NCBI GenBank assembly: GCA_016283945.1
Contig: JAEENW010000124.1
Location: 1 to 16,641, forward strand
From: Bacillota bacterium
GTDB taxonomy: Bacteria > Bacillota > Clostridia > Peptostreptococcales > Anaerovoracaceae
DNA length: 16,641 bases
Direction: 5' to 3'
Shown here one piece after another: positions 1 to 8,124 of the stretch (the first letter of the stretch is position 1; the number at the start of each line of letters is the position of its first letter). The notes below the pieces were generated by a model. The model was not told where the DNA came from and did not search any database. It worked only from the letters and a program-made list of their open reading frames with translations. A program made the position numbers and the translations under genes.

Positions 1-1110
1 GCCGTCGAGGAGTGGATGAACGCGTGGGAGGTGGGCGCCAGATACACTATCGCCGAGACCTGCGTGGATTCCGTCAGCATGAACGAGCTGTTCCGCCTGA
101 CGGGGGAGAGCCGGGAAGATTTCCTTGACAGGCTGTGCGAACGCCGCCTGAGCTACGGCGATATCGAGGGACTTCCCGCGTTCCGTGAGGGCGTCTGCGG
201 GCTCTACCGAACTCTGAGCAACGAGAACATAGTGCCTACTCACGGCGCTTCCGGCGCGAACCATCACGTCTTCTATTCGCTGATCTCTCCGGGAGACCGG
301 GTCGTGAGCGTCATGCCCACCTACCAGCAGCTCTATTCCATCCCGGAGTCCTTTGGAGCCGATGTGCGCATACTGAAGCTGAAGCGGGAGAACGCCTATC
401 TGCCTGATCTGGATGAGCTGAGGCGCCTGGTAACTCCCGGCACGAAGATGATATGCCTCAACAATCCAAACAATCCCACTGGAGCGCTGATGCCTGAAGA
501 TATGCTCGAGGAGATCGTCGGGATAGCCCGCGCGGCGGACGCGTGGATACTGTGCGACGAGGTCTACCGCCATCTGTCTCAGGAGGACGGCTGGTGTCCT
601 TCGATAGCTGATATGTACGAGAAGGGGATCTCCGTGAGCAGCATGTCCAAGGTCTTTTCCATGGCAGGGCTTCGCCTGGGCTGGATCGCCACCCGCGACA
701 TGAGCGTCGTGAAGAGCTGCCTCACGCACAGGGACTACAACCTCGTCAGCTGCGGCGTTTTCGATGAGATGCTGGCGGCGCTGGCTCTGAAGCACAGCGG
801 CAGGCTGCTCGAGCGCAGCAGGAATATAGTCCGGGAGAACCTGCGCATCCTGGATGACTGGGTGAACAGCGAGGAACACGTCAGCTACGTGAAGCCGAAG
901 GCGGGGACCACGGCCCTGGTCTGTTATGACCTCGACATCCCTTCGTACGACTTCTGCGTGGAGATGTATCAGAAGACCGGGGCGTTCGTTACCCCCGGAG
1001 ACTGCTTTGAGGAGCCGCACAGCATGCGCATAGGCTACGCTTACGGAAAGCAGGACCTGATCGACGGACTCAACGCCATAAGCGAGTTCATCGCCATGAA
1101 GACCAGGTAA
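1..1110 (+). CDS. Pyridoxal-phosphate aminotransferase, class I/II (5' end outside window)
   Basis: Fold-type I PLP aminotransferase, cytosolic, amino donor and acceptor unknown. The frame is open from base 1, and the five codons before the first ATG (base 16) read A-V-E-E-W, which matches the usual start region of this family (VEEWMN followed by a LAETC-like stretch). The true start is therefore upstream and the gene is partial. Visible landmarks are the NNPNNPTG loop (near base 460), the DEVY aspartate that holds the PLP pyridine nitrogen (codon at 556-558), and the SSMSKVFSMAGLRLGW motif whose Lys (codon 649-651) should form the Schiff base. Near the C-terminus, MRIGYAYG supplies the expected substrate-carboxylate Arg. 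It is followed after 46 bases by the lipoprotein gene on the same strand, so the two may be cotranscribed. Distant relatives include capreomycidine-synthase-type and aspartate/alanine-type enzymes; the substrate cannot be read from sequence. Confidence 0.9.
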   Translation, partial: AVEEWMNAWEVGARYTIAETCVDSVSMNELFRLTGESREDFLDRLCERRLSYGDIEGLPAFREGVCGLYRTLSNENIVPTHGASGANHHVFYSLISPGDRVVSVMPTYQQLYSIPESFGADVRILKLKRENAYLPDLDELRRLVTPGTKMICLNNPNNPTGALMPEDMLEEIVGIARAADAWILCDEVYRHLSQEDGWCPSIADMYEKGISVSSMSKVFSMAGLRLGWIATRDMSVVKSCLTHRDYNLVSCGVFDEMLAALALKHSGRLLERSRNIVRENLRILDDWVNSEEHVSYVKPKAGTTALVCYDLDIPSYDFCVEMYQKTGAFVTPGDCFEEPHSMRIGYAYGKQDLIDGLNAISEFIAMKTR

Positions 1111-1156
1111 AAGACTAAAACAGATGATGACCTATCGTCAGGAAAGGATTTTCGAT

Positions 1157-2428
1157 ATGAAAAAAGCGTTATCCCTTTTGCTGGTACTGCTCCTTACCCT
1201 GTCCCTTCTCGCGGGCTGCGGCGGGGGACAGAGCGCCGGAAGCGGCCAGAGCTCCGGGGCTCCCGTTGATGCCAAGGCCCCGGAAGAGCCCCCGAAGGAA
1301 GAGCCTGCCGGGCCCGTGGAGCTCAACAAGATCGTCTTTGAAGAGAGCGGCCTCAGGATCACAGCCCTGAGCTATGAAGACAGGCTCCCGGAAGCGGGAT
1401 CCATGAACGACACTGATCCCGTTTTCGACCTCAGGCTGAACATAGAGTTCACCGATCCCGCACTGAGTTCGGCGTCCGTCGTGAGCGCAAGCGTCAACGG
1501 CTTCAGGTACCTCAACCACATGTCCTTCCTCGGCGGCTCGAGCCCTGAAAGGATGAACTGGCTGCTGACGGACGGCTACGGCCCGAGCTTCAGTGAGGGA
1601 AGGGAATACACCGTATCGCTCACGAAGGGCTTCGCGGACTACCTTGAGCTCAGTTCCATAGGAGAGATAGGGATTCTCTTCAACCTCACCGGTGAGGATT
1701 CTCCCTCGTTCTATAAAAATGTCACGATCGATCTGGGCAGAGAAGCACAGCCCAGATGCGGCGTCAGCCTCAAAAACGGCGGAAGCAGCATGGAGATCGT
1801 GTCGGCGGAGCTCACAAATCCCGAGAGTTCACCCGTGCTGGCGGAATGCGTCGTGAACGCCTGGGACAAGGAGGGACAGCCTCTCTTCAATCAGAGCTTC
1901 AATTTCCGCACCGGGCAGGAGCTCATGCAGGGCGGGGCGGTCGGCAGATGCTACATCAAGAGCGGAGCCAAGGATGAGCCCTGCGCCCTATCCGCCGCCA
2001 CGAGCATGATGCTCTACGAGAACGGAGAAGACGTGGGCTGGAGAGACATCGCGAAGGTGGAGGCTGAGCTGATCTCCGCGGTCCCTGTCAGGGAAGATGA
2101 TCTCAGCGGCTCGATGAGCTGTGTTCAGGAGGGCCGTTGGGAGAGGAGCAAGAACTTCATGCTCTACCGCTGCCAGTGGCCCGATGAATACTTAAAGATC
2201 AAGGTGTACGGAACCTGCCTCGTTTACGGCGAGGATAACGAGCTCATCCGTGTGATCCCGATCGAGACCGTTCTGGCCAAAGACAAGGATTACCGGGACG
2301 TCAACCAGGCGGCAAATAAAGAGACCGGTTATGACGACGCGATCGCCGTCGACTGCAAAAAAGAAGGCAGCGGTCCCGACTTCCGCTTTGAGCTCTACCT
2401 GAATTACGTTACAGAGGTGGAAGAATAG
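1157..2428 (+). CDS. Lipoprotein of unknown function
   Basis: Predicted 423-aa protein exported and lipid-anchored to the membrane. The N-terminus is MKK, then a Leu-rich hydrophobic stretch, then the lipobox LLAGC with the lipidated Cys at residue 21. A Gly/Ser/Pro/Glu-rich linker of about 40 residues follows, typical of a tether to a folded domain. The rest contains beta-rich segments; I recognise no enzymatic motif. I chose the ATG at 1157 because GGAAAGG (1141-1147) is well placed before it and the protein then begins directly with the signal peptide; an upstream in-frame ATG at 1124 would add 11 polar residues ahead of it. No promoter is visible in the 46-base gap after the aminotransferase, which suggests an operon. 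The gene ends just before a clear terminator. Function is unknown; a solute-binding or cell-surface role would be a guess. Confidence 0.85.
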   Translation: MKKALSLLLVLLLTLSLLAGCGGGQSAGSGQSSGAPVDAKAPEEPPKEEPAGPVELNKIVFEESGLRITALSYEDRLPEAGSMNDTDPVFDLRLNIEFTDPALSSASVVSASVNGFRYLNHMSFLGGSSPERMNWLLTDGYGPSFSEGREYTVSLTKGFADYLELSSIGEIGILFNLTGEDSPSFYKNVTIDLGREAQPRCGVSLKNGGSSMEIVSAELTNPESSPVLAECVVNAWDKEGQPLFNQSFNFRTGQELMQGGAVGRCYIKSGAKDEPCALSAATSMMLYENGEDVGWRDIAKVEAELISAVPVREDDLSGSMSCVQEGRWERSKNFMLYRCQWPDEYLKIKVYGTCLVYGEDNELIRVIPIETVLAKDKDYRDVNQAANKETGYDDAIAVDCKKEGSGPDFRFELYLNYVTEVEE

Positions 2429-2453
2429 GTCCGAACCGATGTGAGGCGATCAT

Positions 2454-2480
2454 GCAGCCCTCTAACGGGCTGCATTTTTA
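2454..2480 (+). terminator. Rho-independent terminator after the lipoprotein gene
   Basis: GCAGCCC (2454-2460), loop TCTAAC and GGGCTGC (2467-2473) form a perfect 7-bp stem followed by ATTTTTA. It closes the aminotransferase-lipoprotein unit. Confidence 0.88.
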
Positions 2481-2501
2481 AATGGAAAAAGCTGGCGAGT
2501 A

Positions 2502-2530
2502 TTGTTAAATATATCCAGTTATGGTAATAT
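2502..2530 (+). promoter_or_regulatory. Vegetative sigma-factor promoter for the DUF5688 gene
   Basis: TTGTTA (2502-2507), a 17-base spacer and TAATAT (2525-2530), with TG one base upstream of the -10 (extended -10). Start of transcription would be near 2537, about 60 bases before the ATG at 2597. It sits immediately after a terminator, where a new transcription unit is expected. Confidence 0.75.
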
Positions 2531-2596
2531 AGATGCGATAGAAAGGGAGGGCTTGATACGACCATGCGCAGCTGACAGTAAAAAAGGGGGAACAGC

Positions 2597-3301
2597 ATGA
2601 TATCGGCGATCAACGGAACGGCGCGCGACCCGGCGGGACGCGCGGGGAGCTCAGCGGACAGACCGGTGAGGAGCAGCGGCATACTCATACAGCTCGTGGG
2701 GACGCGCGGAAAGGAGGATCTGCTCAGGGAGACCCCGCACGTGGAGTTCGAGGACATGGCGGCGGTATTCCGGCTCATCATCAGGGAGACCGGCGGCGAA
2801 GACGGAGGCCTGACCAGCGTCCTGGTGACCGGAGACGTCGCCCTGAGGCTTGGAAAGAGCGCGGATGAGCTCTATGAGGAGGCGGTCTCCTCGCTCACCG
2901 GGAGCGCTCCCGTCCAGATCATGGACCTGAGGGCGGTGCTCGAAGGAGAGGGAGGCTTCGTGCTCCCCGATGAGGCGGGTGAGCCTCCCATGTTCGTCCT
3001 TACCACGGAGAAGCGCGTCTACGGAGCCTCCTCTCTGCTGTATCCGGGGGCGCTGGAGGCGCTGTCTGAGATGGCCGGCGGAAGCGTCTTTCTCCTTCCC
3101 TCATCGGTGCACGAGTTCATCGCCCTGCGGGATGACGGGAGCTCTGACGCGGCTGAGCTTGGCAGGATGGTCTGCGATATAAACCGCAGCGTGGTATCTC
3201 CCGAGGAGAGGCTGACCGACAGCGTATACCGCTACGACGCGCGGACCGGGCGCTTTTCGAGGGTCTGGCCTCTTTCGGACTGCTCTCTATCGCCGGCATA
3301 A
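2597..3301 (+). CDS. DUF5688 family protein
   Basis: 234-aa protein whose C-terminal half matches my knowledge of the Bacillota-specific DUF5688 family: YGASSLLYPGALEAL, then FLLPSSVHEFIAL, then a DDGS turn, and near the end the PEERLTDSVYRYD segment. The molecular role of this family is not established. The N-terminal part (to about residue 130) is acidic and shows no recognised motif; there is no signal peptide or membrane segment, so it is probably cytosolic. GGGGG (2586-2590) is a clear ribosome binding site for the ATG at 2597. It has its own promoter, and no intrinsic terminator is seen before pepT. The first 35 residues are unusually Arg/Gly/Ser-rich, so a slightly later start cannot be excluded. 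DUF5688 genes often occur in several copies in gut Clostridia. Confidence 0.8.
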   Translation: MISAINGTARDPAGRAGSSADRPVRSSGILIQLVGTRGKEDLLRETPHVEFEDMAAVFRLIIRETGGEDGGLTSVLVTGDVALRLGKSADELYEEAVSSLTGSAPVQIMDLRAVLEGEGGFVLPDEAGEPPMFVLTTEKRVYGASSLLYPGALEALSEMAGGSVFLLPSSVHEFIALRDDGSSDAAELGRMVCDINRSVVSPEERLTDSVYRYDARTGRFSRVWPLSDCSLSPA

Positions 3302-3435
3302 CGAATACATATCTGTAATCATCGCTCTCTTTGTGATAAAGTATATTAAACGGACTGTGTGCGCCGCGTATTTTTTGGCGCGCCGCATAAGGCCCCCGCA
3401 AAAGCCACCTGATTTTGAAAGGAGCGATATATCTC

Positions 3436-4644
3436 ATGAAAGTTGAAGAGAGATTCCTGAACTACGTATCCTTCGGGACCAATTCCGACGAGTACAGCGA
3501 CAGCTGCCCCTCGACCATGTGCCAGAAGGATCTCACCGCTTATCTCGAAGAGGAGATGAAGAAGGTCGGACTCACCGGAGTCAAGAACGACGGCACCGGC
3601 TACGTCTACGGCATCCTGCCCGCCAGCGAGGGCTGCGAAGACCTCACCCCGATCGGCTTCGTCGCGCACATAGATACCAGCCAGGCGGTGCCCGGAGACG
3701 GCATCAAGCCGCGCGTCATCGAGTATCAGGGCGGAGACATCGAGCTCGGAAACGGCGTAGTCACCACCAGAAAGGTATTCCCGCAGCTCGACTTCTACAA
3801 GGGCCAGCACCTCATCATCACCGACGGCACCACTCTTCTCGGCGCTGACGACAAGGCCGGCATCGCGGAGATCATGACCGCGGTCGAGTACCTCATCGCC
3901 CATCCCGAGGTCAAGCACGGCACCATCTACGTCTGCTTCAACCCCGACGAGGAGATTGGCAGGGGCATGGAGAGGGTAGACCTCAGCTACTTCAAGCCGG
4001 AGTATGCCTACACCGTAGACGGCGGCAGGCTCGGCGAGCTCGAGTACGAGTGCTTCAACGCCGCGGCGGTCAGAGTATTCTTCAAGGGCGTCAGCATCCA
4101 TCCGGGTTCCTCCAAGAACAAGATGAAGAACGCCATACTCGTCGCCAACGAGTACATCAACATGCTGCCCCCGGCTGAGACTCCGTCCCACACCGAGATG
4201 TACGAGGGCTTCTATCACGTGAACAACCTGCAGATCACCACCGCGGGAGGCAGGCTCGTCATGATCGTCCGCGACCACGACAGGGCCAAGTTCGAGGCCA
4301 GGAAGCAGTACGTCATGTGCATCGAGGAGTTCCTCAACAAGAAGTACGGCGAGGGCACCGTCACCACTGAGATGAGCGACACCTACTACAACATGCGCGA
4401 GAAGCTCGAGGACAAGATGTACATCGTCGAGAAGGCCGAGAACGCCATGAGAGAGCTCGGGATCGAGCCGATCTCCGTGCCCATCAGAGGCGGCACAGAC
4501 GGCGCCGCGCTCTCCTTCATGGGACTTCCGACTCCGAACCTCTCCACCGGCTGTGAGAACTGCCACGGAGTGCACGAGTTCGTCGCCATCGAGTCCATGG
4601 AGAAGATGGTAGAGGTCATCGTAAAGATCGCCGCTGCCAAGTAG
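3436..4644 (+). CDS. pepT: Peptidase T (tripeptide aminopeptidase)
   Basis: Cytosolic M20-family di-zinc aminopeptidase that removes the N-terminal residue from tripeptides. At 402 aa it has the usual length (Salmonella PepT is about 409). The zinc and catalytic residues are all visible: H78 and D80 in AHIDTS, the bridging Asp in GADDKAG (about 138-139), the catalytic Glu pair in NPDEEIGRG (172-173), the Asp in YTVDGG (195) and the His in CHGVHEFV (about 380). The dimerisation lid lies in the middle, near SIHPGSSKNKMKNA. The ATG at 3436 is preferred over an in-frame TTG at 3415 because AAAGGAG (3418-3424) lies just ahead of it and the protein then starts MKVEERFLNYV as in homologs. Codon use is strongly biased to ATC, CTC, AAG and GAG, suggesting high expression. 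It fits a peptide-fermenting life style. Confidence 0.95.
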   Translation: MKVEERFLNYVSFGTNSDEYSDSCPSTMCQKDLTAYLEEEMKKVGLTGVKNDGTGYVYGILPASEGCEDLTPIGFVAHIDTSQAVPGDGIKPRVIEYQGGDIELGNGVVTTRKVFPQLDFYKGQHLIITDGTTLLGADDKAGIAEIMTAVEYLIAHPEVKHGTIYVCFNPDEEIGRGMERVDLSYFKPEYAYTVDGGRLGELEYECFNAAAVRVFFKGVSIHPGSSKNKMKNAILVANEYINMLPPAETPSHTEMYEGFYHVNNLQITTAGGRLVMIVRDHDRAKFEARKQYVMCIEEFLNKKYGEGTVTTEMSDTYYNMREKLEDKMYIVEKAENAMRELGIEPISVPIRGGTDGAALSFMGLPTPNLSTGCENCHGVHEFVAIESMEKMVEVIVKIAAAK

Positions 4645-4680
4645 ACTGACAGAAAAACAGGCGCGGAGGCGTGCCCAAGG

Positions 4681-6342
4681 ATGAACAAGACCAGAGATAC
4701 CTACGTAATAGGACATATCAACCCGGACACGGACTCGATCTGCGCGGCCATAGGCTATGCCGCGCTCAAGAACGCGCTCGCGGACGGGGAGAGGTACATA
4801 CCCCTGCGCGCCGGGGAGCTCAGCAGCGAGACCCGCTGGGTCCTTGAGCACTTCGGCGCGGAGGAGCCGCTCTTTATGGAGAGCATCTCTCCGCAGCTCT
4901 ACGACGTCGAGCTGCAGAAGATCGAGGGAGTGGCGCCAGACGCGACCATCAAGTCGGCCTGGGAGCTGATGAGGAAGCAGGACGTCACGACTCTTCCCGT
5001 GCTGGGAGAGGGCAATAAGCTCCTCGGGATCATCAGCCTCAAGGACATAGCCGTCAACTACATCGACAGCTTCGACACCCACGCGCTCGCCGAGTCGAGG
5101 ACCCCCTTCGTGAACATCGCGAAGACCCTGAAGGGCGAGATCATAAGCGGCGGGAGAGGCTGCGTGAGCGAGGGCGGACGCATCATAGTAGCCGCCGGCG
5201 ACGAGGAGGCGGTGATGCGCATGGTCCGCAAGGGCGACGTCGTCATAGTCTCCAACAGGCCCGAGGCGCTCGAGGCCGCGATCAAGGCCGGAGCGGGCTG
5301 CTGCATAGTAGGCCTTCAGACGAAGATATCGGAAGGCCTGAGGACGCTGGCCCACGCCATGAACTGCGCTCTGATCTCGACCTACTTCGACAGCTACAAG
5401 GCGGCGTACTTCATCAACCAGTCCGTCCCCGTGAGCCACTACATGGTCTCGGAAAAGCTCAAGCTCTTCCACATGTCCAACTACACAGAGGACGTTCAGG
5501 CGGAGATGTCCAAGACGAGGCACATCTTCTTCCCCGTGCTCGACGATGACGGAAGCTACGTCGGCTTCGTGAGCCGCCACAACAACATGGTCCACACCAG
5601 GAGGCGCCTCATACTCGTCGACCACAACGAGCGCTCGCAGTGCATAGCGGGCTGGGAGAACGCCGAGATACTCGAGATCATCGATCATCACAGGGTCGGC
5701 GGGATCCAGACCATGGCGCCCGTCTTCTTCAGGAACGAGCCCCTCGGCAGCACCTCGACTATCGTGAGCAAGATGTTCGACGAGGCGGGGATAGTTCCCG
5801 ACAGGCAGACCGCGGGCCTGCTCTGCTGCGCCATAATCTCAGATACGCTGCTCTTCAGGAGCCCGACCTGCTCTGACACCGACCGCGAGGAGGCGGCCAA
5901 GCTCGCGAAGATCGCGGGCGAGGACATGTTCTCCATGGCTGAGGCGATGTTCGAGGCAGGCGAGGATCTGACCGGAAAGAGCGGGGAAGACCTGCTCGGA
6001 CAGGACTTCAAGATCTACTCCGCCTACGGCACGAGCTTCGGAGCTGCCCAGACCATGTGCGTCTCCAAGATGACGCTGCAGCGCGCCGAGGCGCTCACCG
6101 CGCCCGTGATGGATATGTTCAGGCTCAGGCACGAGCTGCGCTACATGTTCTATCTGATCACCGATATCCGCGAGCAGTCCAGCTACGTCTTCTGCTCCGG
6201 CGACGGCGCCGAGGAGCTGCTCTCCTACGGCTTCAACATCACAGACCCCGAGAACATACGGCTCGAGGGCGTCGTCTCCCGCAAGAAGCAGTTCATCCCT
6301 GCCGTGCTCGAGGCGCTGCTCGCGCAGTCGAATGAGAGGTAG
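4681..6342 (+). CDS. Family II manganese-dependent inorganic pyrophosphatase with CBS and DRTGG domains
   Basis: Hydrolyses pyrophosphate to two phosphates in the cytosol, pulling biosynthetic reactions forward. At 553 aa it is the long, regulated form; plain family II enzymes are about 310 aa. Order of domains: DHH part 1 with GHINPDTDS (residues 11-19, metal ligands H12, D16, D18); CBS domain about 75-130; DRTGG-like domain about 140-240; second CBS about 250-305 (RHIFFPVLDDDGSYVGFV); return of the DHH domain with VDHNE (D314) and the DHH triad at 335-337; then the DHHA2 domain ending in SRKKQ (533-537), which binds substrate. In the family, CBS domains bind adenine nucleotides that inhibit or activate, and DRTGG-containing forms respond to diadenosine polyphosphates. 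CGGAGG (4664-4669) precedes the ATG. It lies 36 bases after pepT and is probably cotranscribed with it. Confidence 0.93.
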   Translation: MNKTRDTYVIGHINPDTDSICAAIGYAALKNALADGERYIPLRAGELSSETRWVLEHFGAEEPLFMESISPQLYDVELQKIEGVAPDATIKSAWELMRKQDVTTLPVLGEGNKLLGIISLKDIAVNYIDSFDTHALAESRTPFVNIAKTLKGEIISGGRGCVSEGGRIIVAAGDEEAVMRMVRKGDVVIVSNRPEALEAAIKAGAGCCIVGLQTKISEGLRTLAHAMNCALISTYFDSYKAAYFINQSVPVSHYMVSEKLKLFHMSNYTEDVQAEMSKTRHIFFPVLDDDGSYVGFVSRHNNMVHTRRRLILVDHNERSQCIAGWENAEILEIIDHHRVGGIQTMAPVFFRNEPLGSTSTIVSKMFDEAGIVPDRQTAGLLCCAIISDTLLFRSPTCSDTDREEAAKLAKIAGEDMFSMAEAMFEAGEDLTGKSGEDLLGQDFKIYSAYGTSFGAAQTMCVSKMTLQRAEALTAPVMDMFRLRHELRYMFYLITDIREQSSYVFCSGDGAEELLSYGFNITDPENIRLEGVVSRKKQFIPAVLEALLAQSNER

Positions 6343-6368
6343 ATCTGGCATTTTTGAGAGGGAACGCA

Positions 6369-7598
6369 ATGCAGGAGATCAGGTGCCCGAACTGCGGGAC
6401 AGTCTTTCAGGTGGACGAGAGCGGTTACGCTCAGATAGTCCAGCAGGTTAGGGATCAGGAATTTGAAAAGGAGCTGAAGCGCCGTGAAAACGAGATAGCG
6501 CAGAAGCAGAAGAGCGACCTCGACCTGGCTAAAATGAAGCAGGAGAAGGAATTCAGCGCGGAGATCTCCAAAAAGGAGAGCGAACTGGCAGACAGGGACC
6601 GCGAGATTGAACGGCTCAAGGCTCAGCTCGAGATGGCGGACACCGAAAAGAAGCTCGCCGTCTCCGAGGCTGTGCAGGAAAAGGATCACGAACTCTCAGA
6701 GAGAGCGGGGGAGATCAGCAAGCTCCAGAGCGAGATCGAGCTTCAGAAAAAGGAAGGGGAGCTCAAGGAACGCAATATCCTCGAGAAGCATCAGGGAGAG
6801 CTCAAGCTCCGCGAGGAGGAGATTGAGAGGCTCAAGGATTTCAAGGCCCGCCAGTCCACGAAGATGGTCGGCGAGAGCCTCGAGCAGCATTGCCTCAACC
6901 AGTTCAACCAGATCCGCATGACCGCCTTCCCGGAGGCGTACTTCGAGAAGGATAACGACGCGAGGACAGGGAGCAAGGGCGATTTCATCTTCAGAGAGTC
7001 GAAGGACGGGATAGAGTTCATCTCCATTATGTTCGAGATGAAGAACGAGATGGACACCACCGCCACCAAGCACAGGAATGAGGATTTCTTCAAGGAGTTG
7101 GATAAGGACCGCAATGAGAAGAAGTGCGAATACGCGGTCCTCGTATCGCTCCTGGAGGCCGACAACGATTATTACAACAACGGGATAGTAGACGTTTCAT
7201 ACCGATATCCGAAGATGTACGTTATACGCCCGCAGTTCTTCATCCCGCTGATATCACTTCTCAGGAACGCGGCGCTCAATTCTCTGCAGTATCAGCGCGA
7301 ACTGCAGATCGTGAGAAACCAGCAGATCGATCTGAGGAACTTCGAGAGCGAGATGCAGGCGTTCAAGGAGGGATTTGCGCGCAATTACGACATCGCGAGC
7401 CGCAAGTTCAAGACCGCGATCGATGAGATCGACAAGACGATCGAACACCTTCAGAAGACCAAGGACGCTCTTCTCTCCTCTGAGAACCAGCTCAGGCTCG
7501 CCAACAACAAGGCTGAGGATCTGAGTATCAAAAGGCTAACGAAAAACGCCCCGAGCGTGAGGGCGATGTTCGAGCAGAACAGGGATGAACAGCCCTGA
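6369..7598 (+). CDS. DUF2130 family coiled-coil, nuclease-like protein
   Basis: 409-aa soluble protein of a widespread family (DUF2130, PF09903) of unproven function. It opens with one CPNCG zinc-knuckle-like motif (residues 5-10), followed by a long charged coiled coil rich in Glu/Lys (about 25-165). The conserved domain starts near RQSTKMVGESLEQHCLNQFN and runs through KGDFIFRE and IMFEMKNEMDTTATKH to YRYPKMYVIRPQFF. The spacing of the Asp in KGDF and the E-x-K in FEMKN resembles the active site of PD-(D/E)XK nucleases; this is inference. A second coiled segment with HLQKTKDALL is near the C-terminus. AGAGGGA (6357-6363) directs the ATG at 6369; an in-frame TTG at 6354 would put that site inside the gene. 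It follows the pyrophosphatase by 26 bases and is followed 11 bases later by a 63-aa gene. Confidence 0.87.
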   Translation: MQEIRCPNCGTVFQVDESGYAQIVQQVRDQEFEKELKRRENEIAQKQKSDLDLAKMKQEKEFSAEISKKESELADRDREIERLKAQLEMADTEKKLAVSEAVQEKDHELSERAGEISKLQSEIELQKKEGELKERNILEKHQGELKLREEEIERLKDFKARQSTKMVGESLEQHCLNQFNQIRMTAFPEAYFEKDNDARTGSKGDFIFRESKDGIEFISIMFEMKNEMDTTATKHRNEDFFKELDKDRNEKKCEYAVLVSLLEADNDYYNNGIVDVSYRYPKMYVIRPQFFIPLISLLRNAALNSLQYQRELQIVRNQQIDLRNFESEMQAFKEGFARNYDIASRKFKTAIDEIDKTIEHLQKTKDALLSSENQLRLANNKAEDLSIKRLTKNAPSVRAMFEQNRDEQP

Positions 7599-7609
7599 GA
7601 GGTGCCCGC

Positions 7610-7801
7610 ATGAAGAAAGATACCATCACCATCGACATCGACAGGCTCAGAAAGGACCTCGCCGCGGACAGCTACGCGGGCGGGGTATCGGGCATGCCCG
7701 CGATGCTCGTAGAGGCCTGGGACATCGAGAGGGCTTCGAACGAGAAGCTGGTCGAGCTCGCCAGGAAGAAGGGCATAGATCTCGAGGATTACGAGGTCTG
7801 A
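7610..7801 (+). CDS. Small acidic protein of unknown function (63 aa)
   Basis: Starts MKKDTITIDIDRLRKDL and ends with a compact segment EKLVELARKKGIDLEDYEV. The shape (a short beta strand, a Gly/Met-rich middle, then a helix and an I-D-L-x-x-Y tail) resembles small hypothetical proteins I have seen in Clostridia, but I know no function. GAGAGGTG (7597-7604), overlapping the DUF2130 stop codon, is a good ribosome binding site. It is the last gene before a strong terminator, so it belongs to the same transcript as DUF2130 and could encode a partner of it (inference). No signal peptide, membrane segment or cysteines. Confidence 0.75.
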   Translation: MKKDTITIDIDRLRKDLAADSYAGGVSGMPAMLVEAWDIERASNEKLVELARKKGIDLEDYEV

Positions 7802-7862
7802 GGCAGGGCAGCGCCGCGCGTCGCGGTGTCTGAGTCCGGCCTGCGCCTCACATATCTCAGCA

Positions 7863-7890
7863 AAAGACCGCGCCATAAGGCGCGGTCTTT
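7863..7890. terminator. Strong bidirectional terminator
   Basis: AAAGACCGCGCC (7863-7874), loop ATAA and GGCGCGGTCTTT (7879-7890): a perfect 12-bp stem with A and T runs on either side. It ends the pepT-to-63-aa unit on the plus strand and could also end any minus-strand transcript coming from 7891-8134. Confidence 0.92.
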
Positions 7891-8124
7891 CAATATGCAG
7901 ATGTATCCCCGTTCCCACCCTCGTCCCCTGAGGCCTGCGTCCGGTAGTAAGCGTGAAGCGTAAGATTGCGTGTATGCGCTGTCGGGGCATGCTTTGTAGT
8001 AAGAGATTCGAACTCCGGGGCGCGCCCGAACGCCCACCATCTGCAGCGGCCAGAAGGCCATGCGGAATATGCGCCTTCCGCGGGCGTGACGCACGCTCCT
8101 TAAGGGGACTACTCAACTGTATTC
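7891..8124. other. Gene-free, hairpin-rich intergenic stretch
   Basis: No credible gene is seen on either strand between the terminator at 7863-7890 and that at 8125-8169. The stretch is full of short inverted repeats: TGCAGATG (7896-7903) with CATCTGCA (8038-8045); palindrome GGGCGCGCCC (8018-8027); GGCC-AGAA-GGCC (8048-8059); GCGGAA (8062-8067) with TTCCGC (8076-8081); palindrome CCTTAAGG. The word GTAGTAAG occurs twice (7944-7951 and 7996-8003). On the minus strand GAGTTCGAATCTC (8003-8015) looks like a tRNA T-arm but lacks the rest of a tRNA. It may encode a structured RNA, most simply on the minus strand ending at the bidirectional terminator, or be a degenerate repeat element. No clear promoter was found. 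Confidence 0.45.

Noticed and set aside
3331..3350. AT-rich TTGTGATAAAGTATATTAAA upstream of pepT as a promoter
   Set aside because: -10-like words are present but no -35 hexamer fits at 16-18 bases, so a start cannot be assigned, although a promoter here is plausible.
3360..3390. GCGCC...TTTTTT...GGCGC as a terminator before pepT
   Set aside because: The T run is in the loop, not after the stem, and the stem is only 5 bp.
3346..5691. 781-codon open frame on the minus strand
   Set aside because: It lies antisense to pepT and the pyrophosphatase, whose motifs are complete. The translation is low-complexity (Val, Leu, Asp, Glu, Gly, His) as expected from the reverse of GC-rich biased codons.
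8003..8016. GAGTTCGAATCTC on the minus strand, like a tRNA T-arm
   Set aside because: No matching acceptor stem, anticodon arm or CCA end lies at the right distance.
7789..8116. Minus-strand open frames of 101 and 221 codons across the gap and terminators
   Set aside because: They run through two terminator hairpins, lack ribosome binding sites and resemble no family. I treat the gap as non-coding.
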